A stretch of DNA of 41,307 nt from Chara braunii (taxonomy: Eukaryota; Streptophyta; Charophyceae; Charales; Characeae), in assembly GCA_003427395.1 (NCBI GenBank), contig BFEA01000044.1, positions 1,399,114 through 1,440,420 of the forward strand. The letters run 5' to 3'. Below are positions 19,960-31,889 of this stretch, one piece after another. The notes under the pieces were generated by a model. That model saw only the letters and a list, made by a program, of their open reading frames with translations, searched no databases and was not told the DNA's origin. The position numbers and the translations under genes were made by a program. The stretch's first letter is position 1. The number at the start of each line of letters is the position of its first letter.

Positions 19960-20328
19960 CCTAGAGCAAGTTAGTGAGTAGGTGTTGTGAGCAACCAATT
20001 GCTTGAAGGAGGAAGACTGCGTGAAGCAAAGGCCGAGCGCACAAGAGGAAGAAAGATTAACATAAGGTAAAAAGAGTTGAGGGAAATGCATAGCAAAGAG
20101 AAACTTGAAAAAGAAAGAAATAACAAAATCGTGGAGGAAAGAAAGCAAATTGAGGGAAGAGAGAGAGGAAGCGAATGGGAAGGGAAGAAAGAAGGGGAAT
20201 AAATGACGAATTAGAAGGGGATAGAGTGCGTACCTGGTAGCGCCGCCCTGCCTCAAACATGAGACACCTCTCTCTCCAACCGTATTGAATAAAAAAAATA
20301 TGGCATTTATATATCAAATATCACTATA

Positions 20329-20505
20329 TCGTTATTATTATTATTATCATTATTCTTTATTATTACCATTATTTTATTATTATTATCATCATTATTACAT
20401 TAATATTATTATCATTATTATTACTATTAACATTATTATTACTATTAACATTATTATTACTATTAACATTATTATTATTATTGTTATTATTATTATTATT
20501 ATTTT
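20329..20505. repeat. (ATT)n microsatellite, imperfect
   Basis: About 180 bases of TTA/ATT units with ATTAC and AACATT interruptions that themselves repeat at 18-19 bases. Confidence 0.95.
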
Positions 20506-21166
20506 TTGACTGTTATTATTTCGACTACCGTCACGCTTCGACTTTAACCATAATTACTACTATGTACTTTCGAGCGAACGAGGTGAGGGATTAGAGATAC
20601 ATAGGAATACGTCGGTGCGACACTCACAGAATAGGGAGAACGAGGAATCGAGTCGTGGAAGGAACAATCATGTGACTGAAGTAAAGAGGAAAAACTTACC
20701 TTGATCGCTACTGTTGTGCGCCTGTCGACCCAAATAGAACACCCGCCTTCAACTTGTTGTATGTGGTTTGATAGGAAGCTGGTTGACATTCATTTTACTG
20801 ATACTATTATGATTATGATTATTATTATTATTTAAATCCATTATATTTCGTACCATTTGTTGTACTTAAATCGTTACCCTGGTCGCAATATAAATCAGAT
20901 ATACCTTTGAAGATTAGGTGTGTTGAAGGAGTCTAGAACCTACCTGAAGTCAACATGATCATTATCATTCCCATTTCGTACAACGATCTCTATACCTAGT
21001 CTTCGTCATGATTCAGTCAATTGTTTTACACTAAGGGATTGCTCAATAGCAAAGGTGAATCAAGAGTACAAAGAGGGACGAGGAGATATGTAGAATGTTG
21101 GGGAAGATAGGAGACGAAAAAGAATGAGAAAATGAGACGCATGGCAGCCATAGCCGGGCCGCAGGT
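20506..21166. other. No gene seen
   Basis: Mixed intergenic sequence; the short frames have no recognisable motif. Confidence 0.4.
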
Positions 21167-21305
21167 GTCAAGCGCATCGGCTCCCGTCTTTTTGCAAAGC
21201 GCGGAAGCCCTTCTGACCATGTTAGGTGTAAAACAAAAACAAACTGAGAGACAACTCGGGAAGGCTCCCTCGCTTTGCAAAAAGGCGGGAGCCGATGCGC
21301 TCGAC
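21167..21305. repeat. Inverted repeat, 49-bp arms
   Basis: The arms 21167-21215 and 21257-21305 match as reverse complements at 42 of 49 positions and share AGCGCATCGGCTCCCG and TTTTTGCAAAGCG. The 41-base spacer reappears, reverse-complemented, at 28803-28831 without the arms. Confidence 0.85.
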
Positions 21306-21536
21306 AGGTGGCGCCGTTCTCGGCGAAACGGCTATCTACTATTGTCTTAGGTGGAACGACACTCAGATATTTTATCTTTCTGATGGATTGTTACTCATCA
21401 TCATTGATTGATTTTTAATGAGATTTTATGTCCTAAAGTGTAAATTTTATTATGAGGATTTATACTGAATATTTCAGCGGGCTATATATTGTCATGATAT
21501 TTGAATCCTAATTTATTATTTTTTTGATATTAAAAT

Positions 21537-22100
21537 CTAGGCTACCAAAGTGGTCCGGGGCCAGTTGCCCGACCGGGCCAAAAATAAATAAAAAAATAAA
21601 AAAAATAAAAAAATAAAAAATATTGTTTAACTTTATTGCTAGGCTACCAGCCGGGCCGCCAGGGTCTCGGGTGGCCAGCCCGTGCAAGGACCAGGGAAGG
21701 TCCTAACAAAAAAAACAAAAGTTCAAAAAATCCGAACAAAAACTATGTTATGCAAAAAAATAAACTGAACAACTTTTGCCTCAGGGTCACATCGAAATTC
21801 TTCACCAAATTTAGAATAATAAATAAATTTTATTTTTATTTTTATTTTTTGACTTTCTTTGGCCCGGCCGGGCAAGTGACCCCGGGTCACTCTGGTAGCC
21901 TAGCTTTATTGTTTATTTCAAATTTGGTAAAGAATTTTGATGTGACCCTGCGGCAAAAGTTGTTCAGTTTATTTTTCTGCATAACATAGTTTTTTTCGGA
22001 GTTTTTTTTTTTTTGTTTTTGCTAGGAACTTCCCTGGGCCTTGCCCGGCCGGATCGTCCGGGAAAATAGGGTGAACCAAGCGGCCCGGCTGGTAGCCTAG
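21537..22100 (-). mobile_element. hAT-like MITE (outer), split by inner copy
   Basis: The ends are CTAGGCTACCA at 21537 and its reverse complement ending at 22100. An exact 8-bp target duplication ATTAAAAT flanks it (21529-21536 and 22101-22108). Removing the inner insertion leaves about 291 bases similar to the inner element in reverse orientation. The 8-bp duplications with short inverted ends are hallmarks of hAT-superfamily elements. No transposase is encoded. Confidence 0.88.
21639..21903 (+). mobile_element. hAT-like MITE (inner), 265 bp
   Basis: The terminal inverted repeat CTAGGCTACCAG is at both ends. The exact 8-bp target duplication CTTTATTG (21631-21638 and 21904-21911) lies inside the outer copy. 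Orientation is opposite to the host element, so the pair forms extended complementary arms. GC-rich blocks next to the ends (GGCCCGGCCGGGC) and an A/T-rich middle are shared by both copies. Confidence 0.9.
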
Positions 22101-23139
22101 ATTAAAATTTAAAAGTTATTTTTCATTCAACTATTTTGTGGATATTTTATTATGAATTGTTTGGTATTATTTCCGTCATGATGTTATAAAATCGGCTTTG
22201 TTGTGACATTAATTTTTTGGAGCTATTTAGGACGTTGTCAACCAAGGTTGATTTTATTTTAATATTACTTTGCGGAGTTGTATACTTTATTTGTGTACTT
22301 GAATTGATGCATATTTTGATTCATACGTTTAACCATACTTCCATTCATTTGAAGACTATCTATTTTATTCTATGTGATGCATTTATATGTCATGAATACA
22401 TCTTATCTGTCGTTAAGATGTGTGGCTTGGATCATTATGAAATTTGATGTGAAAACATTGGTTGTGAATTATTTCGTTGTTTGTGATTGAAGTTGTTGTA
22501 ATTTGTTATTATATCGTGATAAATTTTTGATGCAATTGTGAGCTCTGTAGGTGGTAGTGAGGCTCGCGCCGGAGCTATGCTTCTGGTCCATAGCGAGATG
22601 TTGTGTTTTGAATCCTATGTGGTTTAAGGGAAGGAATACTACACTATCACTGAAAGGGAGGAAGGTGTTGAGGTCTTGTTAGAATGTTGCTTGTAGGGTA
22701 GGCGACTATCGTTTGCCTCGAGGGAAGGAGTGGCTACCTAACCTCGTGTCAAACATGGTCACCGTACCTCTGTGGCCGGGGTCTAGCCAACCTTCATTAT
22801 GTGAGGTGGGGTAGTTTTACTCTACATGCAGAGGACTAATGAGATCGAAAGCACTGGAATCTGAGGGAATGTGGTGAGGCTCGAATCTAAAGCGGGGCTT
22901 GATGTCGAGATGTTATCCTTATACGTAATTCACCACTTCTCGACTCATATCACAAAAACTTAAAAATGTCGGACATGATAACTATGTGAGTTTTTTTCTC
23001 TCTCTGAAGTTGGAGTAGGCGCGAAACTTGGGCGAAGGCTTTTGAATGGATGGTTGCTCTCTGAATGGTTCGTTCAGACTTGTCTGAACAACTTCCGACA
23101 GGCTGATCTATTGTTATATCAACCTGAAGGTTGTCGATT
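22101..23139. other. AT-rich sequence, no gene
   Basis: No domain is recognised. A weak tRNA-B-box-like GTTTTGAATCCTATG lies near 22607-22621, without a convincing A box. Confidence 0.4.
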
Positions 23140-23510
23140 TTAGGCTTGCCAGGGGCGGAATCTGGTAACTATTCAGAAAGACAAAATTGTTGGTCGCCAG
23201 TGGGATGATGCTGGGACCATTCTGAAAAAGATCCTCTGTATTTTAGGCTTCCAGGAGCGGAATCTAGGCCCAAGTTTTCATTTTTAGGCTTGCCATGGGG
23301 CAGAATTTGGTACTATTCCAATTGATGAGTAGAAAACTGTTAAGTTTTAGGTTTTTGGAGACAGAATTCAGTCTTGTTATATTTATGTTGAGGTTTCTGG
23401 AAGCATAATCCAGTTTTGTGGTGTTATATTTAGGCTTCTAGAGACTGAATCCAGTTTTGTTGTGTTATATCTATAGGCTTCTGGAGGCTGAATCCAGGTT
23501 GTTGGGGGAA
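23140..23510 (+). repeat. Degenerate minisatellite, AGGCTTCTGGAG unit
   Basis: Variants of TTTAGGCTTCTGGAGACTGA followed by ATCCAGTTTTGTTGTGTTAT recur near 23140, 23241, 23281, 23343, 23391, 23432 and 23476. The last units are about 41-48 bases apart. Confidence 0.7.
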
Positions 23511-24239
23511 GTTCCGGATTTGTTCCGAAGAAGTTTTTTGAATTGTGGTGTACTATAATTGGTGTTTTCACATGGAAATTTTATAAGAGTGATGACTTTG
23601 TATTTTTGATAGTGAACAATGGGCCCGGACGGGGTCGCCGTTCAATGGGGCCCGGGAATACTGTCGGGGCAGAAATCCTGACAAGGGTATCTGCCCGGTG
23701 TTTTTAAATGTCGGACGGTGTCTGACTTAGTGAAGGGTTATCCGGGCTTCGTATTAACTGGATGAGATGAGTTATTTGCAGGAAGTTTGTTCATGATTGA
23801 GAGACTAAAAATTATTGAACCTAAGACCTGACGTCTGTGGCATATGGAATTGGCGACAAGAACCAGCGGCGTGACCGGTTTCTTCCCATGTTTGGTAAAG
23901 CCGCACTGATGTACGATTGTGGTAAAAAAAAAATAAACCTATCCTACTTAAAAGAATGTCGCGCGACTTAGATTCAGAGCCTAAATAGGCTAAAAAGAGG
24001 GATGCGCCGGGTATAGGACCGCGATGCTGGAGAGATGGGTCACCTTTTTTATTGGGCCGTGAGGTTTGACTCCACGTTGGGGCCCGGCGCCGGACTCATG
24101 ACTAAAAGGTTGGCCTACCAGGCCACCAGACTAAGCCCCGGTCGGGTAGGCTGCGGGGCGTCGTCCTTGAAGTAGGAGAGGCAAAACCTGCATAGGCTGA
24201 ATGGCAGGAGGGCTGTCGGGCGCACCCCTCAAGTAGAAG
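23511..24239. other. No gene; GC-rich repeat-like DNA
   Basis: GGGCCCGG-type blocks near 23630 and 24080 and a T-to-A-rich transition are seen. There is no coding signal. Confidence 0.35.
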
Positions 24240-24450
24240 GGTTGCTGTTATAGCTCCCGTGAAAGGAGCTAGCCCAGTAGATATTGCATTAGACTTCCAC
24301 CCAACGAGTTATGGGATCGAGCCCGGCGACATACTATTTGGGCGAGCTCCTTTTTGGAGCTGGTCGTTACGAGAGCACGACTGATTTCGGCCGTGCGATC
24401 GATGAGATCGCGCGACTGAGATCAGCCGCGCGGGGCTAACATGACCCCTG
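24240..24450 (+). mobile_element. tRNA-derived SINE-like repeat B, copy 2
   Basis: The second member of the 16.2-kb family. A-box-like TAGCCCAGTAGA begins at 24270 and B-box-like GGATCGAGCCC at 24314-24324, again 44 bases apart. Downstream blocks CTCCTTTTTGGAG and GATCGCGCGACTGAG correspond to blocks in copy 1. The T-stem pairing is partly lost, so it is not a working tRNA gene. Confidence 0.6.
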
Positions 24451-25920
24451 CGTGAGGACGACATGCATAAACCGGAAAAAAAAAAGAGGGGGCCATTTTT
24501 TTTGGATTCAAATTGAGGTCTGTATTTCAACTGGTCGTGGCTATAAGCCACGAGGTTACGACGTGACAGTTGGTTAGGCCAAAAAAAATAAAATAAAAAA
24601 AATCTAACTAAAACGAAAGCGCCATGTGGCGCATCGAGAAGTGAGGGGAATCAGTGTCCCCAAGGAACGTAGCTGGCCCCCGTGATAACGGGCATCCGTT
24701 TCGTCATAAGCTAAGTTTCATTTTTCTTTTTCTTTTTTAATTTCATTTTAGATTTCATTTTAGATTTCATTTTAGATTTTTTTTAATCTTTTTCTTCTTC
24801 TTTGATCACCCCTTTCTCACTTTTACAAAGTGTGAGGATCTGTGTCCGTTCGTTTCAAAGAACGGGCTGCATAGTGACTCGACATCCATGAGGAGGGGCA
24901 AATGGAATGAATCTTCTGCTAGAACATGGAAAAATACCAGTACCTATCACTACTACTGCTACGAGAGAGAGAACGAGACTCTTACGTGGCGGAGGAGCGA
25001 CGCAGCGGCAAAACAGGTAAGTCGCGAATTTCGACGCTGATCGTTGGGTGCTTCCATCGAGTACTACCATTGGAAGGACGAGCAAAACTAGATGCGCCTG
25101 CCGCGAGGGCAGGAAAAGATACATCGCCATATCGTCGAAGTCCCCCCCTTCCTCTTGGCCCTACAGGCAAAGGTCACTTGGTGAACAAGTTGCAGACCGG
25201 CGCGTGTACCTGGCGCCATTGGCACCCAGGTACGGGCGCGTGGGGCAGAAAAAAGAAAAAAGAAAGGGGGGAAAAAAAAGAAAACAGCCATGTACGTGGT
25301 CGCGGTAGGTGGCTAGGTGCACGTGGGTGTGACCGCACCTGTTCGTTTTTTGAACAGGCTGCAGTTTGGCTGGGTACATCCGTTCCCTGCAGCATGTGAC
25401 CTGCGGGGAAGGCCAAATGCTTCCGGGAATGGAAGGCCCTAGTTCCCCTAGGGGAACATCAATGTTACTGGCCCTTGATAGTACGTTCAGATCAAGGGTC
25501 TGGCTCGACTCCTTGTTTTTGGACTGTGGGCTAGGCAACTGCCCACAAGTCCTCGGCGGGCTATAAAAGCCAGCACTCCACCCAACAGGCAGTGTTGCTG
25601 GGCCATTCACTCGAGTAAATGCTGGCTGGCTACTAGTGTGGGGTGGTGCTGCCGGAGAGGAGGGAGAGGAAATGTTGTTAGAGAGGAGAGTGGAGGTTTG
25701 CATGATGAGGGGAGACGCTGCTGGAGGAGCACAAGTCAGGGCAGCTATAGCCAAGGGTTGAAGGCTCTATGCCCCACCCTCATGCTGGTGTTGTGGCGGT
25801 GAGGCTGCGCGAAGAGCAAGCGGCGCGGCAAGGCATACCTCATTTTTTTAGGGAGGTTATGTCGCGAGGGATTCGGCACGACGACAGCATGGTGGGGGGA
25901 TGCTGTCGGATTGCCATCGC
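24451..25920. other. No confident gene; 16-bp palindrome
   Basis: A perfect palindrome GTTCCCCTAGGGGAAC lies at 25442-25457. A strong 5' splice-site-like CAG|GTAAGT occurs near 25014, with an ATG 88 bases upstream, but the resulting short exon has no recognisable protein. The open frames at 24926-25399 and 25161-25754 are not domain-bearing. Confidence 0.4.
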
Positions 25921-26058
25921 TGCATCAAGACCTTCCTAAGGGAAGGTGTTGCTGGATTGTCGTCGCTGCATCAAAACTTTCCTAACGGAAGGTGATGTTA
26001 GATTGTCGTCGCTGCATCAAGAGCTTCCTGAGGGAAGGTGCTGTCGGATTTGATGCGT
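25921..26058 (+). repeat. 46-bp tandem repeat, three units
   Basis: TGCATCAAGA or variants recur at 25921, 25967 and 26013, exactly 46 bases apart. Each unit holds a small palindrome like CTTCCTAAGGGAAGG and ends GGATTGTCGTCGC. Weaker GGGAAGGTGTTG-type echoes continue to about 26240. Confidence 0.85.
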
Positions 26059-26976
26059 GACACTAAAGTTTTTTTTCATGTGCGCGTGGGAAGGTGTTGC
26101 TCGATCAGTGGCACGTCAACGACAGTGTATCCGGTGGGATCATGTTACCAAAATTGGCGGCAGTGTCGATTTTTTTTAACTTTTTTTTATAGGGAAGTGT
26201 TGTCGGGTTGGCGACACTATTATGAGGGAAAGTGCTGCGGATCTTTTGCGTCATAGTGGAGGCTTTTTTTTTTTTGTATGTGATCTGGCGGTGACGCTGC
26301 AGGGCAGCCATGGTACCGGTTGATGGTGTGACGAGTGGTGGTCCGTCGTTGTGTGGTTTCTGGCACTAGTGCACATTTGAGACTGTGCGGTATTGGTGGG
26401 AGGATCGGTGACACAACATGGAGTGAGTGCACACGGTGATCGTTGGGGCTCGTGGCACATGTGGTTTTCAACCAGGGTCACCTTTATTTTTTTTGCGGCG
26501 CGCAGTGCGAGCGGTTTTAAGTTATTGATCATTTGGTATTGTCGGCGATGGTGTGGGACTACTGAGGACTACGTGGGACCATTTTTGGACCAGGTGGGAC
26601 TGATTTGAGATTGAAACAAGCATGTTGATGTGAGCGGACAGGGTGATTTGAGGCGGCATGGACTTGCGGTTGGTTGGGAGGATCCTTTAAGAATGTGGTG
26701 AAGTTGGTATGACACAGGGGCAGTTAGGACGTTGGGACCACGTGAAACTTATTGTTGGGAACACCCTCTTAGAAGGTTACCCTGCTAAGTTTTGGTGGAC
26801 CAACTGTTGTTCATTTCAGCACTTGGAGAAGAAGCGGACCGTCGTTCAGTATAACAGCCGCAACTTGTGGAGTTGTGAACCGCATACTTGATCTTTTATT
26901 CGATTGGGATACCATTCGGCTTTCTTGAGTGAGCCGGATCAAACTTCACTCAAGGTCAGTCAGATGATTGACTCAG

Positions 26977-27032
26977 ACTTCCCTTCACACCTGCGTGAAC
27001 CCACACTTCCCTTCACACCTGCGTGAACCCAC
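26977..27032 (+). repeat. Exact 28-bp tandem duplication
   Basis: ACTTCCCTTCACACCTGCGT plus the next eight bases occurs twice without a mismatch. Confidence 0.92.
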
Positions 27033-28802
27033 ACTTTGCTTGACCTTGTTGTTTTGAATATTCAAAAGGAAAGGTAGAGGAAAGTTGTGTGAGTCATGCA
27101 TGTGAATAGAAAAGTCTGACTTGAGTACGAGATTGTACTCTGTTCTTTTGAACTTGTTTTCTTTGCGTCCTGTGCACGTAGGTAGAAGGATGCTTGCAAA
27201 GGAGATTGATTATGCTTTTTGGAGCAAAGGGGAAAAAATTGTATTTTCTTTACTTCTCAACTGCCTGCATGCCAAAATGATTCGATATTTTTTTTTTTTT
27301 TAATTTTGTGTGCACCATAAAATGATTTCAATCGAAATAAAGCAGATAAGGTCAAACGGATTTAACTTTCTCCCCATGATTGACTTTTTCTATCATGAAT
27401 GACCTTATCTACCTATACTTGTCCAAATGATTCTCATTATCTATCTCCTTCAGTTTTTTTTTCGTCTAAGTTACCCAGAACTTAGAAGTAATGAGAATAA
27501 AAAAAAACTATTCGTGGTGAACACAATCTCTCTCTCTAGGAGGCATCCAAGGCGGGGGTTTGTATGCTTTCGGAGCCGGCCCTGTTATCGACTTGGGATG
27601 GACCCGATTCGTCGGGGGTGGTACTTTGCCGACTCGGTGGTGACGGCCCAACCTCTGAGATCCGAGTCGTCGGGCTCAGGCGAGGGGAAGGAGTATCCAC
27701 AAACCACTTCCTAGAGGGATAGGTGCATGTCGACGCAATGTGGGCCAACCCTCGTCGAGTCCTGAGCGACGTGGGGGTCAATTTATGCCCTTGCAGGTGA
27801 CTACCTTAGGTGCCACCGTTAGAATTACAAGTTAGAGACAAAAGAAGTGCTAGCCCACAAGAAGGAGTAGGTAATGAAGGAGATGGTTCTCTTTGCACAG
27901 TGATAACAAATGCAGTTTTGTTTTGAGTAGCTTGGTGATGAAGGTGGATACTTCATCATTCGAGGAACAAAAAAAATAATTATTGCCTAGGAGGACAAAG
28001 CGACCAATAAAAATTTTATTTGCTAGATAATATTTCCTCCAAGCAAGCTGCATATGCTGCGGAGATGTGGTGAGACCGAAAGTTCAAATTTCGACCAGGA
28101 ACCAAATCACTTGTTGATCTGCATGGTAAGAGTGTAATTTACTTGCAGAAGTAACTTGTGGCTTAGTAAGTGCGTCAACGGATCTACCCGTAAGTCAAAT
28201 ATTAAGTTGTCCTTTCTTAATTTTTCGTCAGTATCGAGCTTCCGCATAGGAAGTGACGGTATAAAGTTATCTTCAGTCATATAGGTTGGGAGTGATTACT
28301 CTGACAGATCATCTCATCAAGTCAAAAACCTATCTTGCGTGATTGGATATAAGGTGTATTGATTTTATTCGTTTTGTCTCAAGAGAAAACCATAAAGGGA
28401 CTATGATCATTTTATGGGTTTCACGTTTGGTTGAGACCGTCCTAGTCGACCGGCGTTCGTTTCGTACCTAGGAGATCAGCGCCCTAGGGAACGGACAACA
28501 TTCAAGTTCACTTGGCATTTAACCAAGATTAACTGTACTTCAACGTGCGAGCAAACGCCCTCGGTTGATCTACCTCTGCAATTTCATGTAAAAACTTTCG
28601 CACGTGGGTCAGTAGCTAAGTAGGGATACGCCTCTAAGGGTGGTGACATCCCCTTAGGGAAGGTAAGTTGTGCCCCGCGAGAACCTATCCTATCGTAGGG
28701 GACTGCGGGATGTACTGCTGGCGCACCCGGCTAGAGCGACGAAGGAGAGATGCAACCACGCCCGTCTCGGCGGTTCGCGATGTTATTTTTACGTCATTCT
28801 CA
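27033..28802. other. No gene seen
   Basis: Long AT-rich intergenic stretch. The short frames on both strands have no recognised motif. A T13 tract occurs at about 27290-27302. Confidence 0.4.
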
Positions 28803-28831
28803 AGTTGTCTCTCAATTTGTTTTTGTTTTAC
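28803..28831 (-). repeat. Copy of the 21.2-kb inverted-repeat spacer
   Basis: AGTTGTCTCTCAATTTGTTT and the following bases match the reverse complement of the spacer at 21228-21257 nearly completely. Instead of the hairpin arms, the sequence passes directly to TGCGCTCGACAC, which is also found beside the arm at 21.16 kb. Confidence 0.7.
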
Positions 28832-29771
28832 TCCTGCGCTCGACACTTGTTCCGGGCATTCACTGGCCGTGAGAAAATTATGGGTCGCACAAGATCAGAG
28901 AATCTCAATAGTTCGAGGAGGCAACTGAAGGTATGACCAACGTAGTCGAAAGGCCGGTCTGCCTCAGCTCGGTCATTCATTTGGCATTGCACTGCTGGAG
29001 GTTGGGGCACTGCTTGAGCACTAACTGGAGGGAGACAAACAGGAGACATCCAAAGAGTAAAAGTGAGAGTCACCATAGCTAGAGTAGAACAAGTGCTAGG
29101 ACCATGACTTAGTATGAGTGAGAATGAGGTTTGAGGAAGAGACAATTTCCTCTAGTGAAAAATGAGACCGAGAGAGTAGTTGACCTGGTCTTACCTGTCA
29201 ATCTTGCTGTGAGGAAAGCAACAACACTTTGCTTGCGAGGACTGGGGCCGTATTGCCGAGTGATTTTCGTTCCTACGCCGGAGGAATATTCATTTGGCAA
29301 GTCATTTTGCACATTCACAAGATGTCACAAAGAGACAGAAACGAACATGAAACACAGAGACAGACAGGCATGAAACATATACACAGACAGACAGACACAC
29401 CCACAGAAAGAGAGCAAGAGGGAGAGAAAAGGGGAAAAGATGAGGGTGGTGATGAAACAGGCACGTACCTGATATTGGTGATGGTCTATAAGGGACGACA
29501 TCTTCATGTACTTCGGTTCGTCCGCTGACGTCAACTGGGAGCATTGTCAATTTGTAGGCTGCTAATAAGCTGTGTGATCGTCGTCTAGGCACCACGTGCG
29601 AAGTAGAAAGAAGGACTCTGGATACGTATGTCGGTGGTGGCAAAAAGATGCTCACACTTGCATTCGGATTCAACGCTTTGGTCCTCGGTTGGGGTAGTAT
29701 CGATACAAGTTCTGCTTTCCGAATAGCGCTAGACGTCCTGACTTTCAATATGATTTTGCAATATGAAATCC

Positions 29772-29772
<1 letters not shown>
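28832..29772. other. No gene seen
   Basis: Contains short CACAGACAGA-type low-complexity sequence near 29330-29410. No recognisable protein was seen. Confidence 0.4.
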
Positions 29773-29809
<37 letters not shown>

Positions 29810-29835
29810 GTTATTATTATTATTATTATTATTAA
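29773..29835. repeat. (TTA)n microsatellite
   Basis: About 20 TTA/ATT units with one TTG interruption. Confidence 0.96.
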
Positions 29836-30339
29836 ATCGTTTGTGCCTCAGGAACTACCATAATTCCTTCCTCGGTTGTTGCCGACCTCTGTATCTAGAA
29901 AAAGCTGCGACAGGTTGTATACACACGCTCTTCCTCGTTTCCGACCTTCTTCCAAGCTCCTACCTTTTCATTTCTCTCCCTTGTTCGTGGAAACGGCAGG
30001 TGGCGATCGAGTCTATCCGGCTTCTAGGCATAATGCTGCCCTGGTATCGATGTCATCACTCTGTTACATCCCTATTCTGGCTTTCCCCCAGGTCTCCGTG
30101 GATGGACTTGGGGTCTTGTCCGTTCTAACCTCTACCAGCCTTCCCTGGTTGGTTCACCCCCACTTGTCGGTTCTTCAACAATCGTCATAATTCCTTCCTC
30201 TCATTAGACTTCCTTAGATATACCATCCCAACCCGACGCTTAGCAGTGATATCATTCTGCCCGACGCTTAACACGCTTGCTTACTTCCTCGTTCTCCGTG
30301 GACGAAACACCGATGAGACTACTATTACCACTCCCTGGT

Positions 30340-31233
30340 CGCCCTTCAGCTATCCGTTACCTTCTTCCCCGACTACAGTCATTCGGGCGGGTATACTTAC
30401 CCTCACCGGCTATGGCTTACCGGGGCAACCGACACCCCCAGAGGACCTAACTTCAGGTCCTGAGCGTAGCCCTGGCACGGTGACTTGTTGCCACCCAGAT
30501 ATAGCCCTAATGTGTCACCTAACGGACTACCTCTGACAATTTTACCTCAATCTGTTTCTTCTTCGTGGCATTCCCCGTTTCTCTCCTTGCGATAATTTCC
30601 ATATTAACTCCATCATGACGTGACTCTTCTTATCCGTTTTACTCCCAGCAATCTTATCGCCAGTAAGTTTTCTCCTACTCCACCCTGAATGCCTTTCAGG
30701 GATTCGGTCCGAAAAATACTTACTCTCCCTTTTTACCGAACCCTGAACTGCTGCGACTGGTATTAACTACATGCTCACTTCCTTTCCCACCTTCATCCAT
30801 ATTCCCTGCTTATCGTTTCACTTCCCTGTTCGTGTCGACGGAGTGTGATGACCGGATTTCCTGTTTTCGATCCAAAGGCTGCTGTGGTAACATTGTTGAT
30901 GGTCGGTTACCGTCCCGCTCAGCCTTCTACCATGCTTTCCCGACGGACTTACTCTTCCTCACTCTCTAAGTCCTTTTCACTGTTGTCTCCTTCTTCGTCC
31001 TCAGTCCTTCAGTCGGATTCACCTACCCTAACCGACTATGGATTACTAGGATAACGGAGCCGCCAGAAGGCATAGCCTCTCCTCCGTTGAGAAGGAGGGC
31101 GGCCCAATTCACCGTTCCTCGTCTTGGTGACGAGGGTGACGGCCCGGTAACGCCCCACGCGCTAAACGTGGGAGGCGACGGTCGCTGCGGAGCGCTACTC
31201 TACCCGCCCGCTTGCGTCCGCTCCCCGCAAGCT

Positions 31234-31235
<2 letters not shown>
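30340..31235 (+). repeat. Dispersed repeat, two partial copies
   Basis: The blocks ACCCTCACCGGCTATGGCTT (30400 region) and ACCCTAACCGACTATGGATT (31025 region), each followed by GG(C/A)..ACGGAGCC- or GACACCCCC-type sequence and CATAGCC or GTAGCCC, are homologous. The second continues through CCTCCG, ACGAGGGTGACGGCCC, GCGCTAAACGTGGGAGGCGA and GGAGCGCTAC to the LINE poly(A). The same downstream order occurs at 40300-40545. Confidence 0.6.

Positions 31236-31263
<28 letters not shown>
31236..31263 (-). other. LINE poly(A) tail (A28 on the minus strand)
   Basis: Twenty-eight T on the plus strand mark the 3' end of the minus-strand LINE. The flanking sequence on the left is the dispersed repeat. 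Confidence 0.85.
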
Positions 31264-31267
<4 letters not shown>

Positions 31268-31889
31268 GTGATTCATTATAGATTCAGCATCGATGTCGGG
31301 GACCTCACAATTCAACTCGGAATACAGACAGCATCAGCCAGCTTAGCTTACAGGCGTACGCCTGCGGAAAGTCCAAGAGCTACCAACTTTCCAGATTCCT
31401 ACCAACAACTCTAGCTAGAGTCACAATTCAACTGGTTTCATAAATCCGAAAAAGTGATACTCCTATTTCCTGCAGTTAGCCAACCTTCGCACTTGTAGCT
31501 ACTTTGTATCTCGCAACCTACTACTATCCGGCCTGCAGATAAAGAACTCACACTAGTTCTACCAGTTTACTGCTCTGATACCGACATCGTTTAGTAGTTG
31601 TAACAAAACGTTTCAAGGTGGGTCATAAATAGACTCGATATCTTTCCACTACCTGATTTACCCATGGGACTAACTCGGCCCAGTGGGGTAAAACACTACC
31701 TAATGACACTCGCCTAATGGCCCACAGCGGCCCTAATTGGGACCGAGTGTCCTGGTCCTCACCAGGTATACTCATTTTAACCAGGCCATTGACTACACTA
31801 CTTGTACGGTTCCTGAGCCTGGGGTCTCGGATCTGATAAGGTTTCCTGTCTCGCTCCCAACTTCTTCCTTCCCCTCAAACTCTGCTTTC
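31264..31889 (-). other. LINE 3' untranslated region
   Basis: Non-coding sequence between the ORF2 stop (31890) and the poly(A). Pieces of GTAGTAGGTTGCGAG-type sequence are seen, but no gene. Confidence 0.6.

Noticed and set aside
24926-25020. First exon ending in a CAG|GTAAGT donor
   Set aside because: The donor is good, but the 30-codon exon has no similarity and no matching acceptor/exon was found downstream.
30294-30307. TCCGTGGACGAAAC, resembling a hammerhead 3' half
   Set aside because: There is no CTGATGA upstream and no matching stem III. A 14-base match by chance is plausible.
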